Assembly (NCBI RefSeq): GCF_024372725.1
Contig: NZ_VOUA01000016.1
Span: forward strand, 1-64,000
Direction of reading: 5' to 3'
DNA: 64,000 bases
DNA from: Methanosarcina sp. KYL-1
GTDB lineage: Archaea; Halobacteriota; Methanosarcinia; Methanosarcinales; Methanosarcinaceae
Notes under the pieces: generated by a model
The model's database searches: none
The model's input: the letters and a program-made list of their open reading frames with translations, nothing else
Told to the model about the DNA's origin: nothing
Shown here: in pieces, positions 53,912 to 62,122 of the stretch
How positions within the stretch are numbered: the stretch's first letter is position 1
Layout: each line of letters starts with the position of its first letter
Position numbers and translations under genes: made by a program

Positions 53912-54790
53912 ATGCTTTTTAATTTTCGAGAAAAACTGAATTCCAGCAAGTTTCTTATTACTGCTGAAATTTCTCCTCCGAAAGGGGTGAATGTTTCTGT
54001 TCCCCTGGAGGACGCCCGCCAGTTGAAGGGCATTGCGGATGCCGTCAATGTCACCGATAACCAGTGCTCCATCATGCACATGAGTTCTCTGGCTTTCAGC
54101 AAGCTCCTGCTTGATGAAGGACATGAGGTGATCATGCAGCTTACCTGCAGGGACCGGAACAGGATAGGGCTACAGTCCGACCTTCTTGGAGCGTATGCTT
54201 TAGGGATCAGGAACATTTGCGTGATGACAGGGGATTTTCCATCCTGTGGAGACCACCCCGGCTCAAAACCCGTATATGACCTTGATTCCGTGCAGCTTAT
54301 GGAACTTGTCCGCAAGCTGGATTCTGGCATCGATTTTGCCGGGAACATGCTGGACGGCGGGACCTCTTTTTGCGCAGGAGCAGTCTCCGGGATAGACCCT
54401 GAAAAGACCCTTCAACTTATAAAACTTGAAAAGAAGGTCAGGTGCGGAGCGGATTTTATCCAGACGCAGGCGGTCTATGATGTGGGCATGTTCGAAGAGT
54501 TTATGGAATCCGTAAACCATCTTGAAGTTCCGGTTATCGCCGGGCTGATCCCCCTGAAGTCCCTGAAGATGGCAGATTACATGAACAGGAATATATCTGG
54601 AATTCATGTGCCCGAGGAAGTCATGGCCCGCATGAAGGGAGCCTCCGACCCCCTGGAAGAAGGCCTTTTGATTGCTTCGGAAACCATAAGGGAACTTATG
54701 AATCTCTCTCGAGGAGTTCACATAATGCCAATAGGCTCTCACAAAAATACTCCGCGGCTGCTTTCCATGGCCGGGCATTCTCTTAAGTAA
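53912..54790 (+). CDS. metF: Methylenetetrahydrofolate reductase
   Basis: Flavoenzyme reducing methylene-tetrahydrofolate to methyl-tetrahydrofolate. The 292 residues form the MTHFR TIM barrel: I-T-A-E-I-S-P-P-K-G near the start with the proton-donor Glu, L-T-C-R-D-R-N, the flavin-binding V-M-T-G-D motif, and F-I-Q-T-Q in the second half. A TATA-like TTAAATAA around 53880-53892 could give it its own leaderless transcript, but it is close enough to metV to be co-transcribed. With metV it provides the methyl branch of the folate set. Confidence 0.94.
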   Translation: MLFNFREKLNSSKFLITAEISPPKGVNVSVPLEDARQLKGIADAVNVTDNQCSIMHMSSLAFSKLLLDEGHEVIMQLTCRDRNRIGLQSDLLGAYALGIRNICVMTGDFPSCGDHPGSKPVYDLDSVQLMELVRKLDSGIDFAGNMLDGGTSFCAGAVSGIDPEKTLQLIKLEKKVRCGADFIQTQAVYDVGMFEEFMESVNHLEVPVIAGLIPLKSLKMADYMNRNISGIHVPEEVMARMKGASDPLEEGLLIASETIRELMNLSRGVHIMPIGSHKNTPRLLSMAGHSLK

Positions 54791-55618
54791 ACCTGAAAGG
54801 ACAGGTTAAGGGTATCTGCCCGGGATCATCCGGCCCAAGACCATACAGCTCGAGACCATTTATTTCATATCTACGGATTTATTTCTCCTGTTTTACCATT
54901 CAACTTCCCGGTCTCCCGGTCCCCTCTGGCTTGCAGCTTTAACTTTGTGAATTCTTCTTTCTTTCATGCCGTTAACTTCTATCACTTATCTGTTGTGTAA
55001 CAGTGTTAACTTATGTGGCGTTCGGCCAAATATTTTTGCATATATAACTTTCTATATTCTTTTTTTAGCCTGTTTTTAAGTAGTTATATCTCGTAACTAT
55101 AAGCAGTTATTATCGGCACAGTTTACATTGTTAATTGCATAATAAATGTAAATACAAATCACTCTTAATTGCGAAATCACTGTTAAACATAATATTACGG
55201 GCATGTGACATGGTAGATCGGCAGGATCGCATAAAACGTGCATTCTTCTCCTTTCTCCCGAACCTTCGCTGCTATGTTTCTTAATCTTACATGTCGCCAG
55301 GGAGATGATGTGTCAGGCAATTGCTCGGAAAAGGCATCTGAGGGAAAATCGGTTTGTACATTCCTCTTAAGGTATTATTCAAAGGCGTTGCATAAGAAAG
55401 GTCTGGTAGTCGAAAAGAGCTTTTTTGTCTGTATCTTTTTTTGGGCATAAGTTGAGCAGCTGCGGACAGGAGTGCTGAAAGTGGTGCATTCCTTTTCGGA
55501 GTTCGATTTCCTGGCCCGGACTCCGGGAGACAGGAAACACGGTCCTGCCCGGAGAGTCGGGTTATTTGAATAACCGAAAGCTTCCGCCGGGTCCGAGGTG
55601 CTCGAAAAGGAGGTTCGT
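54791..55618. other. 828-base gene-free region before the DUF1638 gene
   Basis: The left part (54960-55200) is AT-rich with several TATA-like boxes. The right part (55200-55618) is more GC-balanced and looks like a long 5' leader or a degraded coding region. A 70-codon frame (55238-55450) has no SD and no recognisable product. Confidence 0.5.
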
Positions 55619-56464
55619 ATGAGGGTAATTGGTATCATATCTTGTAAAATCTTTGAAGATGAAATTGTTCATCTTGTGGAACAGGATGATGAGGTGGATG
55701 AAGTCCTGATAATAAAAAACGAAAGTTCGGAGGGCATTGTCCGAAAGCTGGGTGAGGTCGGCTGCCCCTGCAGGGAGATCACTCTCGAAAACGTGGAAGC
55801 CCACAGGGGGCTGAGAGAGATGCACCTGGAAGGCGGGGAAGGCCTGGCGCTTGTGCTGAACGTGCTGGAAATCGTCGGCATGGGTAAAAGGCGCACCAGG
55901 CTTAAACTGAACGTCTATGAGGCTGTCCTGCGGATGTCCCTCTTCTCTGACGGGCTGCTGCTTTTCTACGGGCTTTGCGGGAACATGCTTAAAGACCTTG
56001 AGGAAGATTTCGGGCATCTGGACTGCCCCCTCCTCTTCCTCAGGGATGCCGAAGGAAACCTGGTAGACGACTGCATCTGTGCAACCCTGGGGGGAAAGAA
56101 AGCTTTCGTGGATACCGTAAAAAGCTTCACGGGTGCCCGGACCTTCATGCTGACCCCCATGTGGGCTGCCAGCTGGGAGAACATGATTGTAGCCAACGGC
56201 TTTGCCAGAAGCCTCGAAAAACTTGAAGAGTCCAGGATGGTATTCAGGGCCGCCCGGTATACACAGGTTGCAAAAATCGATACCGGCCTTAAGTATCAGC
56301 TGGATTTCGAGGCCAGGGTGCAGGAATTTGCAAGTTACTACGATTTCAATGTAAGGGAGATCGAAGCTGCCCCTGTCCTCTTTGAAAGGTGTTACAGGGA
56401 ACTTAAATGCACTGTTGAATCAGCTGGCCTGAATGTCATTAACGGCTGTTCCAGGTTAGCCTGA
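55619..56464 (+). CDS. DUF1638 family protein
   Basis: A 281-residue protein of the DUF1638 family found in methanogens and some bacteria, often near corrinoid methyltransferase genes. Its function is unknown. Conserved features here are I-S-C-K-I-F-E-D-E at the start, L-L-F-Y-G-L-C-G-N-M in the middle with Cys, and D-C-P-L-L-F-L-R-D, D-D-C-I-C-A-T-L-G-G and M-L-T-P-M-W-A. The spread of conserved cysteines could bind metal or a cluster. The start is ATG 55619, 7 bases after AAGGAGG (55605-55611). No methyltransferase gene adjoins it. Confidence 0.88.
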   Translation: MRVIGIISCKIFEDEIVHLVEQDDEVDEVLIIKNESSEGIVRKLGEVGCPCREITLENVEAHRGLREMHLEGGEGLALVLNVLEIVGMGKRRTRLKLNVYEAVLRMSLFSDGLLLFYGLCGNMLKDLEEDFGHLDCPLLFLRDAEGNLVDDCICATLGGKKAFVDTVKSFTGARTFMLTPMWAASWENMIVANGFARSLEKLEESRMVFRAARYTQVAKIDTGLKYQLDFEARVQEFASYYDFNVREIEAAPVLFERCYRELKCTVESAGLNVINGCSRLA

Positions 56465-56658
56465 ATTCCCCCTGCTCTAAGACAGCTTTCCGGGTACATT
56501 TACTGATACGGGAGTTTTCGGAAATTTCCGGATACATTCGGGGTATATTTTGGATACATTTATCAATAACTTCCGGTATTTTACGCTGGATTCCCTCTCT
56601 ATCGGTTTTTCAGTTCCGGGAATTGTAAATAAGTATTGGTTTTCAAAGGCATCAAAAC

Positions 56659-57474
56659 ATGAATTCAGAAATTACTTCCATCCAGATGTTTGGGATTAAG
56701 ACCCCGATTATCAGGGCAGGGGACGACATCATGCAGGTCCTGGAAGCTTCCCTGAAAGAAGCCGGCCTGGAGCCCCTTGAAGGGGACATTTTTGTCCTGG
56801 CCGAGTCTGCGGTTGCAACAGCGGAAAAGAGGATAGTGGAGCTTGCAAGCATCACGCCCGGGGAAAGGGCCCTGATCCTTGGAGAGAAGTACGAGCTTGA
56901 CCCCAGGGAAATGGAACTCGTGCTCAGGGAATGTGACGAGATCTTCGGGGGCGTGCCGGGGGCTGCCCTTACCATTACAAAGGGTATCCTTGCCCCTAAC
57001 GCAGGAATCGATGCCTCCAACGCCCCGGAGGGCTGCGTAGTCCTCCTCCCCGAAGACCCCCGGAAAAGTGCAGACGATCTTCGGAAACGGCTTGAGCAGC
57101 GCCATTCCTGTCGGCTCGGGGTGATTATCGGGGACAGCAGGACCCAGCCCCTCAGGCTCGGCTGTACCGGGCTTGCCCTTGGGGTTTCCGGGTTTGTGCC
57201 CGTAGAGGACGCAAGAGGCAGTTCCGACATCTACGGGAAACCCCTTCATATAACGCACAAAGCCGTGGCAGACAACCTTGTCTCGGCTGCCGAGCTCCTT
57301 ATGGGGGAGGCCGGGGAAAGAGTGCCCTGCGTGCTTATCAGGGGCGCCCCCGTAAAATTGGTGGACGAATCTCCCGAGATGCCGACTATCTCCATGGAAG
57401 GCTGCATGTACTTTGGAAATATCATCAAAGTGCAGGCCGGAAATTCTCAAACTCAGGACAGGGACAGGTCCTGA
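56659..57474 (+). CDS. cofE: Coenzyme F420-0:L-glutamate ligase (CofE family)
   Basis: Adds L-glutamate residues to F420-0 with GTP, completing the hydride-carrier coenzyme F420 of methanogenesis. The 271 residues include the family segments I-F-V-L-A-E-S-A-V-A-T-A-E, I-G-D-S-R-T-Q-P-L-R and D-I-Y-G-K-P-L-H-I-T. The usual S-K residue pattern at the N-terminal motif is changed to E-S-A, so this may be a diverged paralogue rather than the main enzyme. The ATG lies about 27 bases after a TATA-like GTAAATAAG, suggesting a leaderless mRNA. It is a single gene. Confidence 0.85.
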   Translation: MNSEITSIQMFGIKTPIIRAGDDIMQVLEASLKEAGLEPLEGDIFVLAESAVATAEKRIVELASITPGERALILGEKYELDPREMELVLRECDEIFGGVPGAALTITKGILAPNAGIDASNAPEGCVVLLPEDPRKSADDLRKRLEQRHSCRLGVIIGDSRTQPLRLGCTGLALGVSGFVPVEDARGSSDIYGKPLHITHKAVADNLVSAAELLMGEAGERVPCVLIRGAPVKLVDESPEMPTISMEGCMYFGNIIKVQAGNSQTQDRDRS

Positions 57475-57490
57475 ATTTTACCCCCTCTGG

Positions 57491-57540
57491 AAAGGTTTCA
57501 GGTCTTCAGGAAATTTCAGGTCTTCAGGAAAGGTTCAAGC
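57491..57540. repeat. 18-bp duplication (TTTCAGGTCTTCAGGAAA) after cofE
   Basis: Two copies, then a partial third, followed by a small CCCACA/TGTGGG hairpin (57540-57553). The gene-free stretch 57475-57895 also carries a TATA-like GTTATATATGC (57683-57693) for the thioredoxin gene. Confidence 0.7.
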
Positions 57541-57895
57541 CCACACCTGTGGGTGCAGGGTTGAGTTAAAGGTGTCCTGCTGGAAATTGGCCGGGGTCGG
57601 ATTTCCGGTCCTGCAGTAAAAAGCCTGAAGGCGTTCTTTTTTCGGAATACGCTGAAAATGAGACCCCTTATATCAAGATAAGCGTTATATATGCTCGAAG
57701 ATAATATATACAATTGATTCCCGACCCTGTTCTGGTAATTCTATCTTCCAGGTTATGCTTATCATTCAGGATTGGGTTTCCGGTCAGCTCTGTCGTACAG
57801 GCTGCTTGGGTGCGATTTTCTGCTGGCTACCTGAGTGAATCAACTAACGAACACCAAAAAATATTCAGATGTTTCAACGTATTGCAGGTGATTTT

Positions 57896-58162
57896 ATGAA
57901 ACCAATGTTATTGGACTTTTCAGCGACATGGTGTGGACCTTGCAGGATGCAAAAACCGATTCTTGAAGAGCTCGAAAAGCAGTATGGGGACAGGGTCGAG
58001 TTCAAGGTTGTCGATGTGGACGAAAACCAGGAACTTGCTTCAAAGTACGGCATACACGCTGTCCCGACACTTATCATTGAGAAAGAAGGTGTCGAAGTCA
58101 AGCGCTACATGGGAGTTACCCAGGGCAGTGTTCTTGCGGCAGAACTCGATAAAATTCTCTGA
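57896..58162 (+). CDS. trx: Thioredoxin
   Basis: A small 88-residue redox protein with the C-G-P-C active site (Cys13-Cys16, in T-W-C-G-P-C-R) and the cis-proline motif A-V-P-T-L. It lacks the N-terminal strand of longer thioredoxins, as many methanogen forms do. ATG 57896 is preceded by AGGTG and fits the short form. An earlier in-frame ATG at 57869 would add nine unlikely residues. No reductase gene adjoins. Confidence 0.94.
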   Translation: MKPMLLDFSATWCGPCRMQKPILEELEKQYGDRVEFKVVDVDENQELASKYGIHAVPTLIIEKEGVEVKRYMGVTQGSVLAAELDKIL

Positions 58163-58256
58163 TCCTTTATTTTTTCTTACAAGAATCTTCCCGGGGCTGC
58201 ATGGAACCCGGGGCTCATAATTTTCTTTAATTGACTCCGTTTACTTTCCGGTTTCT

Positions 58257-58312
58257 TTCTTGTTAATGGTTTCTTGTTAATGGTTTCTTGTTAATGGTTT
58301 CTTGATAGTGCT
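58257..58312. repeat. 14-bp tandem repeat, 4 copies
   Basis: Four units of TTCTTGTTAATGGT, the last degenerate, between the thioredoxin gene and the next gene. The unit length matches arrays at 7844 and 51767 although the sequence differs. Confidence 0.92.
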
Positions 58313-58427
58313 TTCCGGTTAAATTGTTTTTTGAAAGCTTTTTCCGGTCTATACCCTGTCAGGCGCATATCGGGGGCTCCACAGAAAAAATGTAAATACC
58401 TTAAGTGTAATCTCCTCAAAGATTGGC

Positions 58428-59447
58428 TTGATTTCTAAAAAGTTGATAGACCTTGGTGTGCTGGCGCTCAGACAGCGGAATTCCCGTGGAACATTTAAAC
58501 CCCATGTCTCGATCCGCTTCAGGGACGATGCCGGAAATTTGCGCATGTTTTCCGTTGACACCACAAGGACCCCGGGCAAGTATCCCCAGCCCGATGCCTA
58601 CCTGATCACCCATGCCCATTCCGACCACCACGGGAAATCGGCGATGCTCTCGGACCGAGCCTTTTGTTCGGATAAGACTGCAAGAGCGCTTGAGATCAGG
58701 CATGACCGGGAGTACAGGGGCAGCACTTTCAGGCTCGGGGACGAAGTTGACCTGGGCGGGGTCCGGGTCAGGACCTATCCCACTGAACATACGGCAGGAG
58801 CAACGGCTTTTTACTGGAAAAACGATGTAGGGACACGGATCCTGGTTACCGGGGATGTAAAGGATGCAAGCGCGCTTCCTCCCTGTGATGTCCTCATTAC
58901 CGAGGCCAACTACGGGGACCCTGAAGACCCCTCCTGCCATTTTACGGATGACCTGGAGAGCATGAAGAGCGCCCTTTTCGGGAAAGGGGCGGTTGCCTTT
59001 GGGGCATATGAGTTCGGAAAAGCCCAGCGGGCTGTAGAACTCGTTAGGGGTTTTGGGTACGACGGAGCAATCCGGATGGAGGCCAGGACCCGGGCACTTA
59101 CCCAAAGCATGCTCGAAGACGCCGGAGAGCTGGAAGGGCTTGACTCCGGAGGAGAAGACGGGGTATTCATTGTCGCTCCCTGGGACCTTAATAAGCTCCC
59201 CTGGCACATGAACAAGTACGTGTTAAGCTGCCGGATGGACTATCCTTATCCCACAATCAGGATAAGCGACCACCTTGATGCCTGCGGGCTTGAGGATATG
59301 GTCAGGAAACTCGACCCTGAAGTTACCCTGGTCTACCACCCGGGGGGGCACAGGCCTTCAAAGTTTTCAAAACATTTAAATTCAATAGGAATTGATTCGA
59401 TATCTATAGATCAGATCGGTAATGTTTTAAGTAATGAATTTGTCTAA
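58428..59447 (+). CDS. Metallo-beta-lactamase-fold nuclease-like protein
   Basis: A 339-residue MBL-fold protein with the zinc motif H-A-H-S-D-H-H (62-68), a later E-H-T-A-G, and D-V-K-D. It resembles the archaeal group annotated as mRNA 3'-end processing factor-like or SNM1/Artemis-like, so nucleic-acid hydrolysis is likely but not proven. A C-terminal H-P-G-G-H-R-P-S motif is typical of that group. The start is TTG 58428 with no SD; a TATA-like ATGTAAATAC about 30 bases before it fits a near-leaderless mRNA. TTG 58443 is an alternative. Confidence 0.82.
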   Translation: MISKKLIDLGVLALRQRNSRGTFKPHVSIRFRDDAGNLRMFSVDTTRTPGKYPQPDAYLITHAHSDHHGKSAMLSDRAFCSDKTARALEIRHDREYRGSTFRLGDEVDLGGVRVRTYPTEHTAGATAFYWKNDVGTRILVTGDVKDASALPPCDVLITEANYGDPEDPSCHFTDDLESMKSALFGKGAVAFGAYEFGKAQRAVELVRGFGYDGAIRMEARTRALTQSMLEDAGELEGLDSGGEDGVFIVAPWDLNKLPWHMNKYVLSCRMDYPYPTIRISDHLDACGLEDMVRKLDPEVTLVYHPGGHRPSKFSKHLNSIGIDSISIDQIGNVLSNEFV

Positions 59448-59534
59448 ATCAGGGACATTTCGAGTCTGATTCCCTGATGATTCTCTGGAGCCAGGCTTCC
59501 AGAAGAGATAACGGCCGTTCAGGAGAGTACATAG

Positions 59535-59957
59535 TTGAGTAAACAAACCCCCAAGTCTAAAGGCTCAAAACCCGGAAAGGAATCCGCAGAAAAGGTAGAG
59601 GCCTCCATAGAACGTGCGCCAGCAAGCGCAGAAATTACTGAAAAAAAGAGCTTTGCCAGGGAAAAAACCCCGGAAGAAAAGCAAAAGGCCCATAGGGACG
59701 GAATTATCAAGACCGCTGTGGCAACTGTGCTCGGGATCCTTGCAGGGCTAATAGCCTTCAACATGTACGGTGCCGGAGAGGACAGGATCTGGTATGCCCT
59801 GCTTACGATTATTTTTGCACTTACGTACTATATCCAGAGGTTGATTTACCCTGCTATCAAGATCGATACAAAGGAATTCAAGTTCAAGGACTGGTTTTAT
59901 GTGGAGTTCATCGTACTGGACTTCTTCCTTGTGACCTGGACCCTGCTCCTTAACTGA
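59535..59957 (+). CDS. EMC6-like small membrane protein
   Basis: A 140-residue protein with a charged, Lys/Glu/Ala-rich N-terminal half (about 1-55) and three hydrophobic segments (about 57-75, 80-98 and 117-137). This layout matches archaeal EMC6-like proteins, relatives of a subunit of the eukaryotic ER membrane protein insertase complex; I am moderately sure of the match. The TTG start is 8 bases after AGGAGA (59521-59526). It is co-oriented between the MBL-fold gene and ABCE1 but separated from ABCE1 by about 270 bases. Confidence 0.75.
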   Translation: MSKQTPKSKGSKPGKESAEKVEASIERAPASAEITEKKSFAREKTPEEKQKAHRDGIIKTAVATVLGILAGLIAFNMYGAGEDRIWYALLTIIFALTYYIQRLIYPAIKIDTKEFKFKDWFYVEFIVLDFFLVTWTLLLN

Positions 59958-60226
59958 AGTTCTTTTTTCCTGAACTGCAGAAATGGGCTTTCCCGATGGA
60001 AGGCCTTTTACCTTATCTTTTTTATAGCCCTTTTACTATCATTCCTGTGTTATAGGCAGGCATTTCAAAGCCACGAACAGCATTTATTGTGATAATTGCC
60101 TCTCCAGGAGGGGCAAACACCTCAAAACAAACACCTCAAAATCATCAGACTCATAATCATCAGACGTCGGTAAAATATAGACTGTTTAACCCATCATAAG
60201 CAAAAACGTAATTTTCGGGGATCATT

Positions 60227-61993
60227 ATGCGAATAGCAATACTTAACAAGGACAGGTGTCAGCCCAGGCGGTGCAGCAAGGAGTGCGAAAAGTACTGCCC
60301 CAGGGTCAGGACAGGGGACGAAACAATCGTTTTCGAAGAGGACGGAAAGCCGGTAATATCCGAGGAGCTCTGCGTGGGTTGCGGGATATGCATTAACAAG
60401 TGCCCCTTCAAAGCCATCATGATCATAGGGCTGCCCGAAGCCCTGGAAGAGCCCACCCACAGGTACGGGCCCAACGGTTTTGCCCTCTTCGGGCTCCCCG
60501 TGCCCAGGGTCGGGAAAGTTACGGGTATCCTGGGACCTAACGGGATAGGAAAAAGTACTTCGGTCCAGATCCTTTCCGGAGCCCTGGTCCCGAACTTCGG
60601 GAAGGGTAAAGGGGACTGGGACGCCGTGCTCGAGCACTATGCAGGCACGGCATTGCACGACTATTTCAAAGCCGTTGTGGATGGAAAGGTCCGGATTTCC
60701 CAGAAGCCCCAGTATGTGGACATGATCCCGAAAGCCTTCAAAGGCAAGACTTCCGAACTGCTCGAAAAGACCGATGAGAGAGGCGTCCTTGACGAACTTG
60801 TCGATTACCTGGACCTGAGGGGTGTAATCGGGCGCAAGATCACGGAGTTAAGCGGAGGCGAACTGCAGAGGGTGGCAATAGCTGCCTGTGCGGCCAGGGA
60901 CGCCCAGTTCTACTTCTTTGACGAAATCAGCCCTTACCTGGATATCTACCAGAGGATTAACGTGGCCCGCCTGGTCCAGGAACTTGCGAAGGAAAGGGCT
61001 GTAATGGTGGTAGAGCACGACCTTGCAATCCTGGACATGCTTGCAGACGTCGTCCACGTCACCTACGGTGAACCCGGAGGATTCGGTGTGGTCACCTACC
61101 CAAAGAGCGTACGCGTCGGGATCAACCAGTACCTAAAAGGCTACCTCCCGGAAGAAAACATCAGGATTCGGCCCGAGGCTATCAAGTTCGAGGTCCACCC
61201 CCCAAGAGAGGATTCCGCTTTAAGGTCGGCGGTGACCTTCAACGGCTTTTCCAAGCAGTACGGGGAAGGCTTCTCCTTAAAAGCCACGGGCGGCAGCCTC
61301 CGGGAAGGCGAGGTGCTCGGGATCGTGGGCCCGAACGGGATAGGGAAGTCTACCTTCGTAAAAATCCTGGCCGGGGAAATCAAGCCGGATGTCGGGGAAC
61401 CGGGAATCGATGTCAAGATTTCCTACAAGCCCCAGTACATTAAGGCCGATACGCCCGTGCGTGTCCAGGACTTCCTACGGGGAATTTCGAAGCAGTTTGG
61501 GACCAGTTACTACGAAGTTGAGATTGCAAAGCCTCTTCAGCTCGAGCGGCTCTACGACAACATACTCACTGATTTGAGCGGCGGTGAACTGCAGAGGGTG
61601 GCAATTGCAGCCTGCCTCTCCCAGGAAGCCGACCTCTATATCCTTGACGAGCCGAGCGCCCACCTTGACGTGGAACAGCGCTCCATGGTCACAAAGGTCC
61701 TGAACCGCTTTGCCGAAAACAACCAGAAAACCGCCATGGTGGTTGACCACGACATCTACATGATCGACATGCTCAGCCAGCGCCTCCTGGTCTTCGAAGG
61801 CAAACCCTCTGTCTACGGTGAAGCCCACGGCCCCTTCAACATGAAGGATGGCATGAACAAATTCTTAAAGAACCTCAGCATCACCTTCCGCCGGGACGAA
61901 GAGACCAGGCGCCCCCGCGTGAACAACCTGGGGTCAAGGCTTGACCGGGAACAGAAGGAAAGCGGGGATTATTACTACGCGGCGGCTGATTGA
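60227..61993 (+). CDS. abce1: Ribosome-recycling ATPase ABCE1 (Rli)
   Basis: Splits terminated ribosomes into subunits and is essential in archaea and eukaryotes. The 588 residues begin with two iron-sulfur cluster motifs (C-Q-P-x-x-C-x-x-E-C near 11-20 and a ferredoxin C-V-G-C-G-I-C-I-N-K-C-P at 49-60). Two ABC domains follow, with Walker A G-P-N-G-I-G-K-S-T at 103-111 and again near 365, and signatures L-S-G-G-E-L-Q-R-V-A in each. The hinge is rich in charged residues. GGGGATC lies about 7 bases before the ATG, with a TATA-like AAAATATA near 60172-60180. Confidence 0.97.
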   Translation: MRIAILNKDRCQPRRCSKECEKYCPRVRTGDETIVFEEDGKPVISEELCVGCGICINKCPFKAIMIIGLPEALEEPTHRYGPNGFALFGLPVPRVGKVTGILGPNGIGKSTSVQILSGALVPNFGKGKGDWDAVLEHYAGTALHDYFKAVVDGKVRISQKPQYVDMIPKAFKGKTSELLEKTDERGVLDELVDYLDLRGVIGRKITELSGGELQRVAIAACAARDAQFYFFDEISPYLDIYQRINVARLVQELAKERAVMVVEHDLAILDMLADVVHVTYGEPGGFGVVTYPKSVRVGINQYLKGYLPEENIRIRPEAIKFEVHPPREDSALRSAVTFNGFSKQYGEGFSLKATGGSLREGEVLGIVGPNGIGKSTFVKILAGEIKPDVGEPGIDVKISYKPQYIKADTPVRVQDFLRGISKQFGTSYYEVEIAKPLQLERLYDNILTDLSGGELQRVAIAACLSQEADLYILDEPSAHLDVEQRSMVTKVLNRFAENNQKTAMVVDHDIYMIDMLSQRLLVFEGKPSVYGEAHGPFNMKDGMNKFLKNLSITFRRDEETRRPRVNNLGSRLDREQKESGDYYYAAAD

Positions 61994-62122
61994 GCTGTGT
62001 TTTTACCTGTTACTCAAAAATTAACTGGTTAATCTAAAAATTTTGGCCTCCTTTCAAGGGGGCTCCAATTTTCTTTGTTTTTCCAAATTACTTTTTTATT
62101 TAATGCGGGAGTTTAGTTTCCG

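Noticed and set aside
55238-55450. 70-codon frame upstream of the DUF1638 gene
   Set aside because: No SD, no promoter at the right distance and no recognisable domain.
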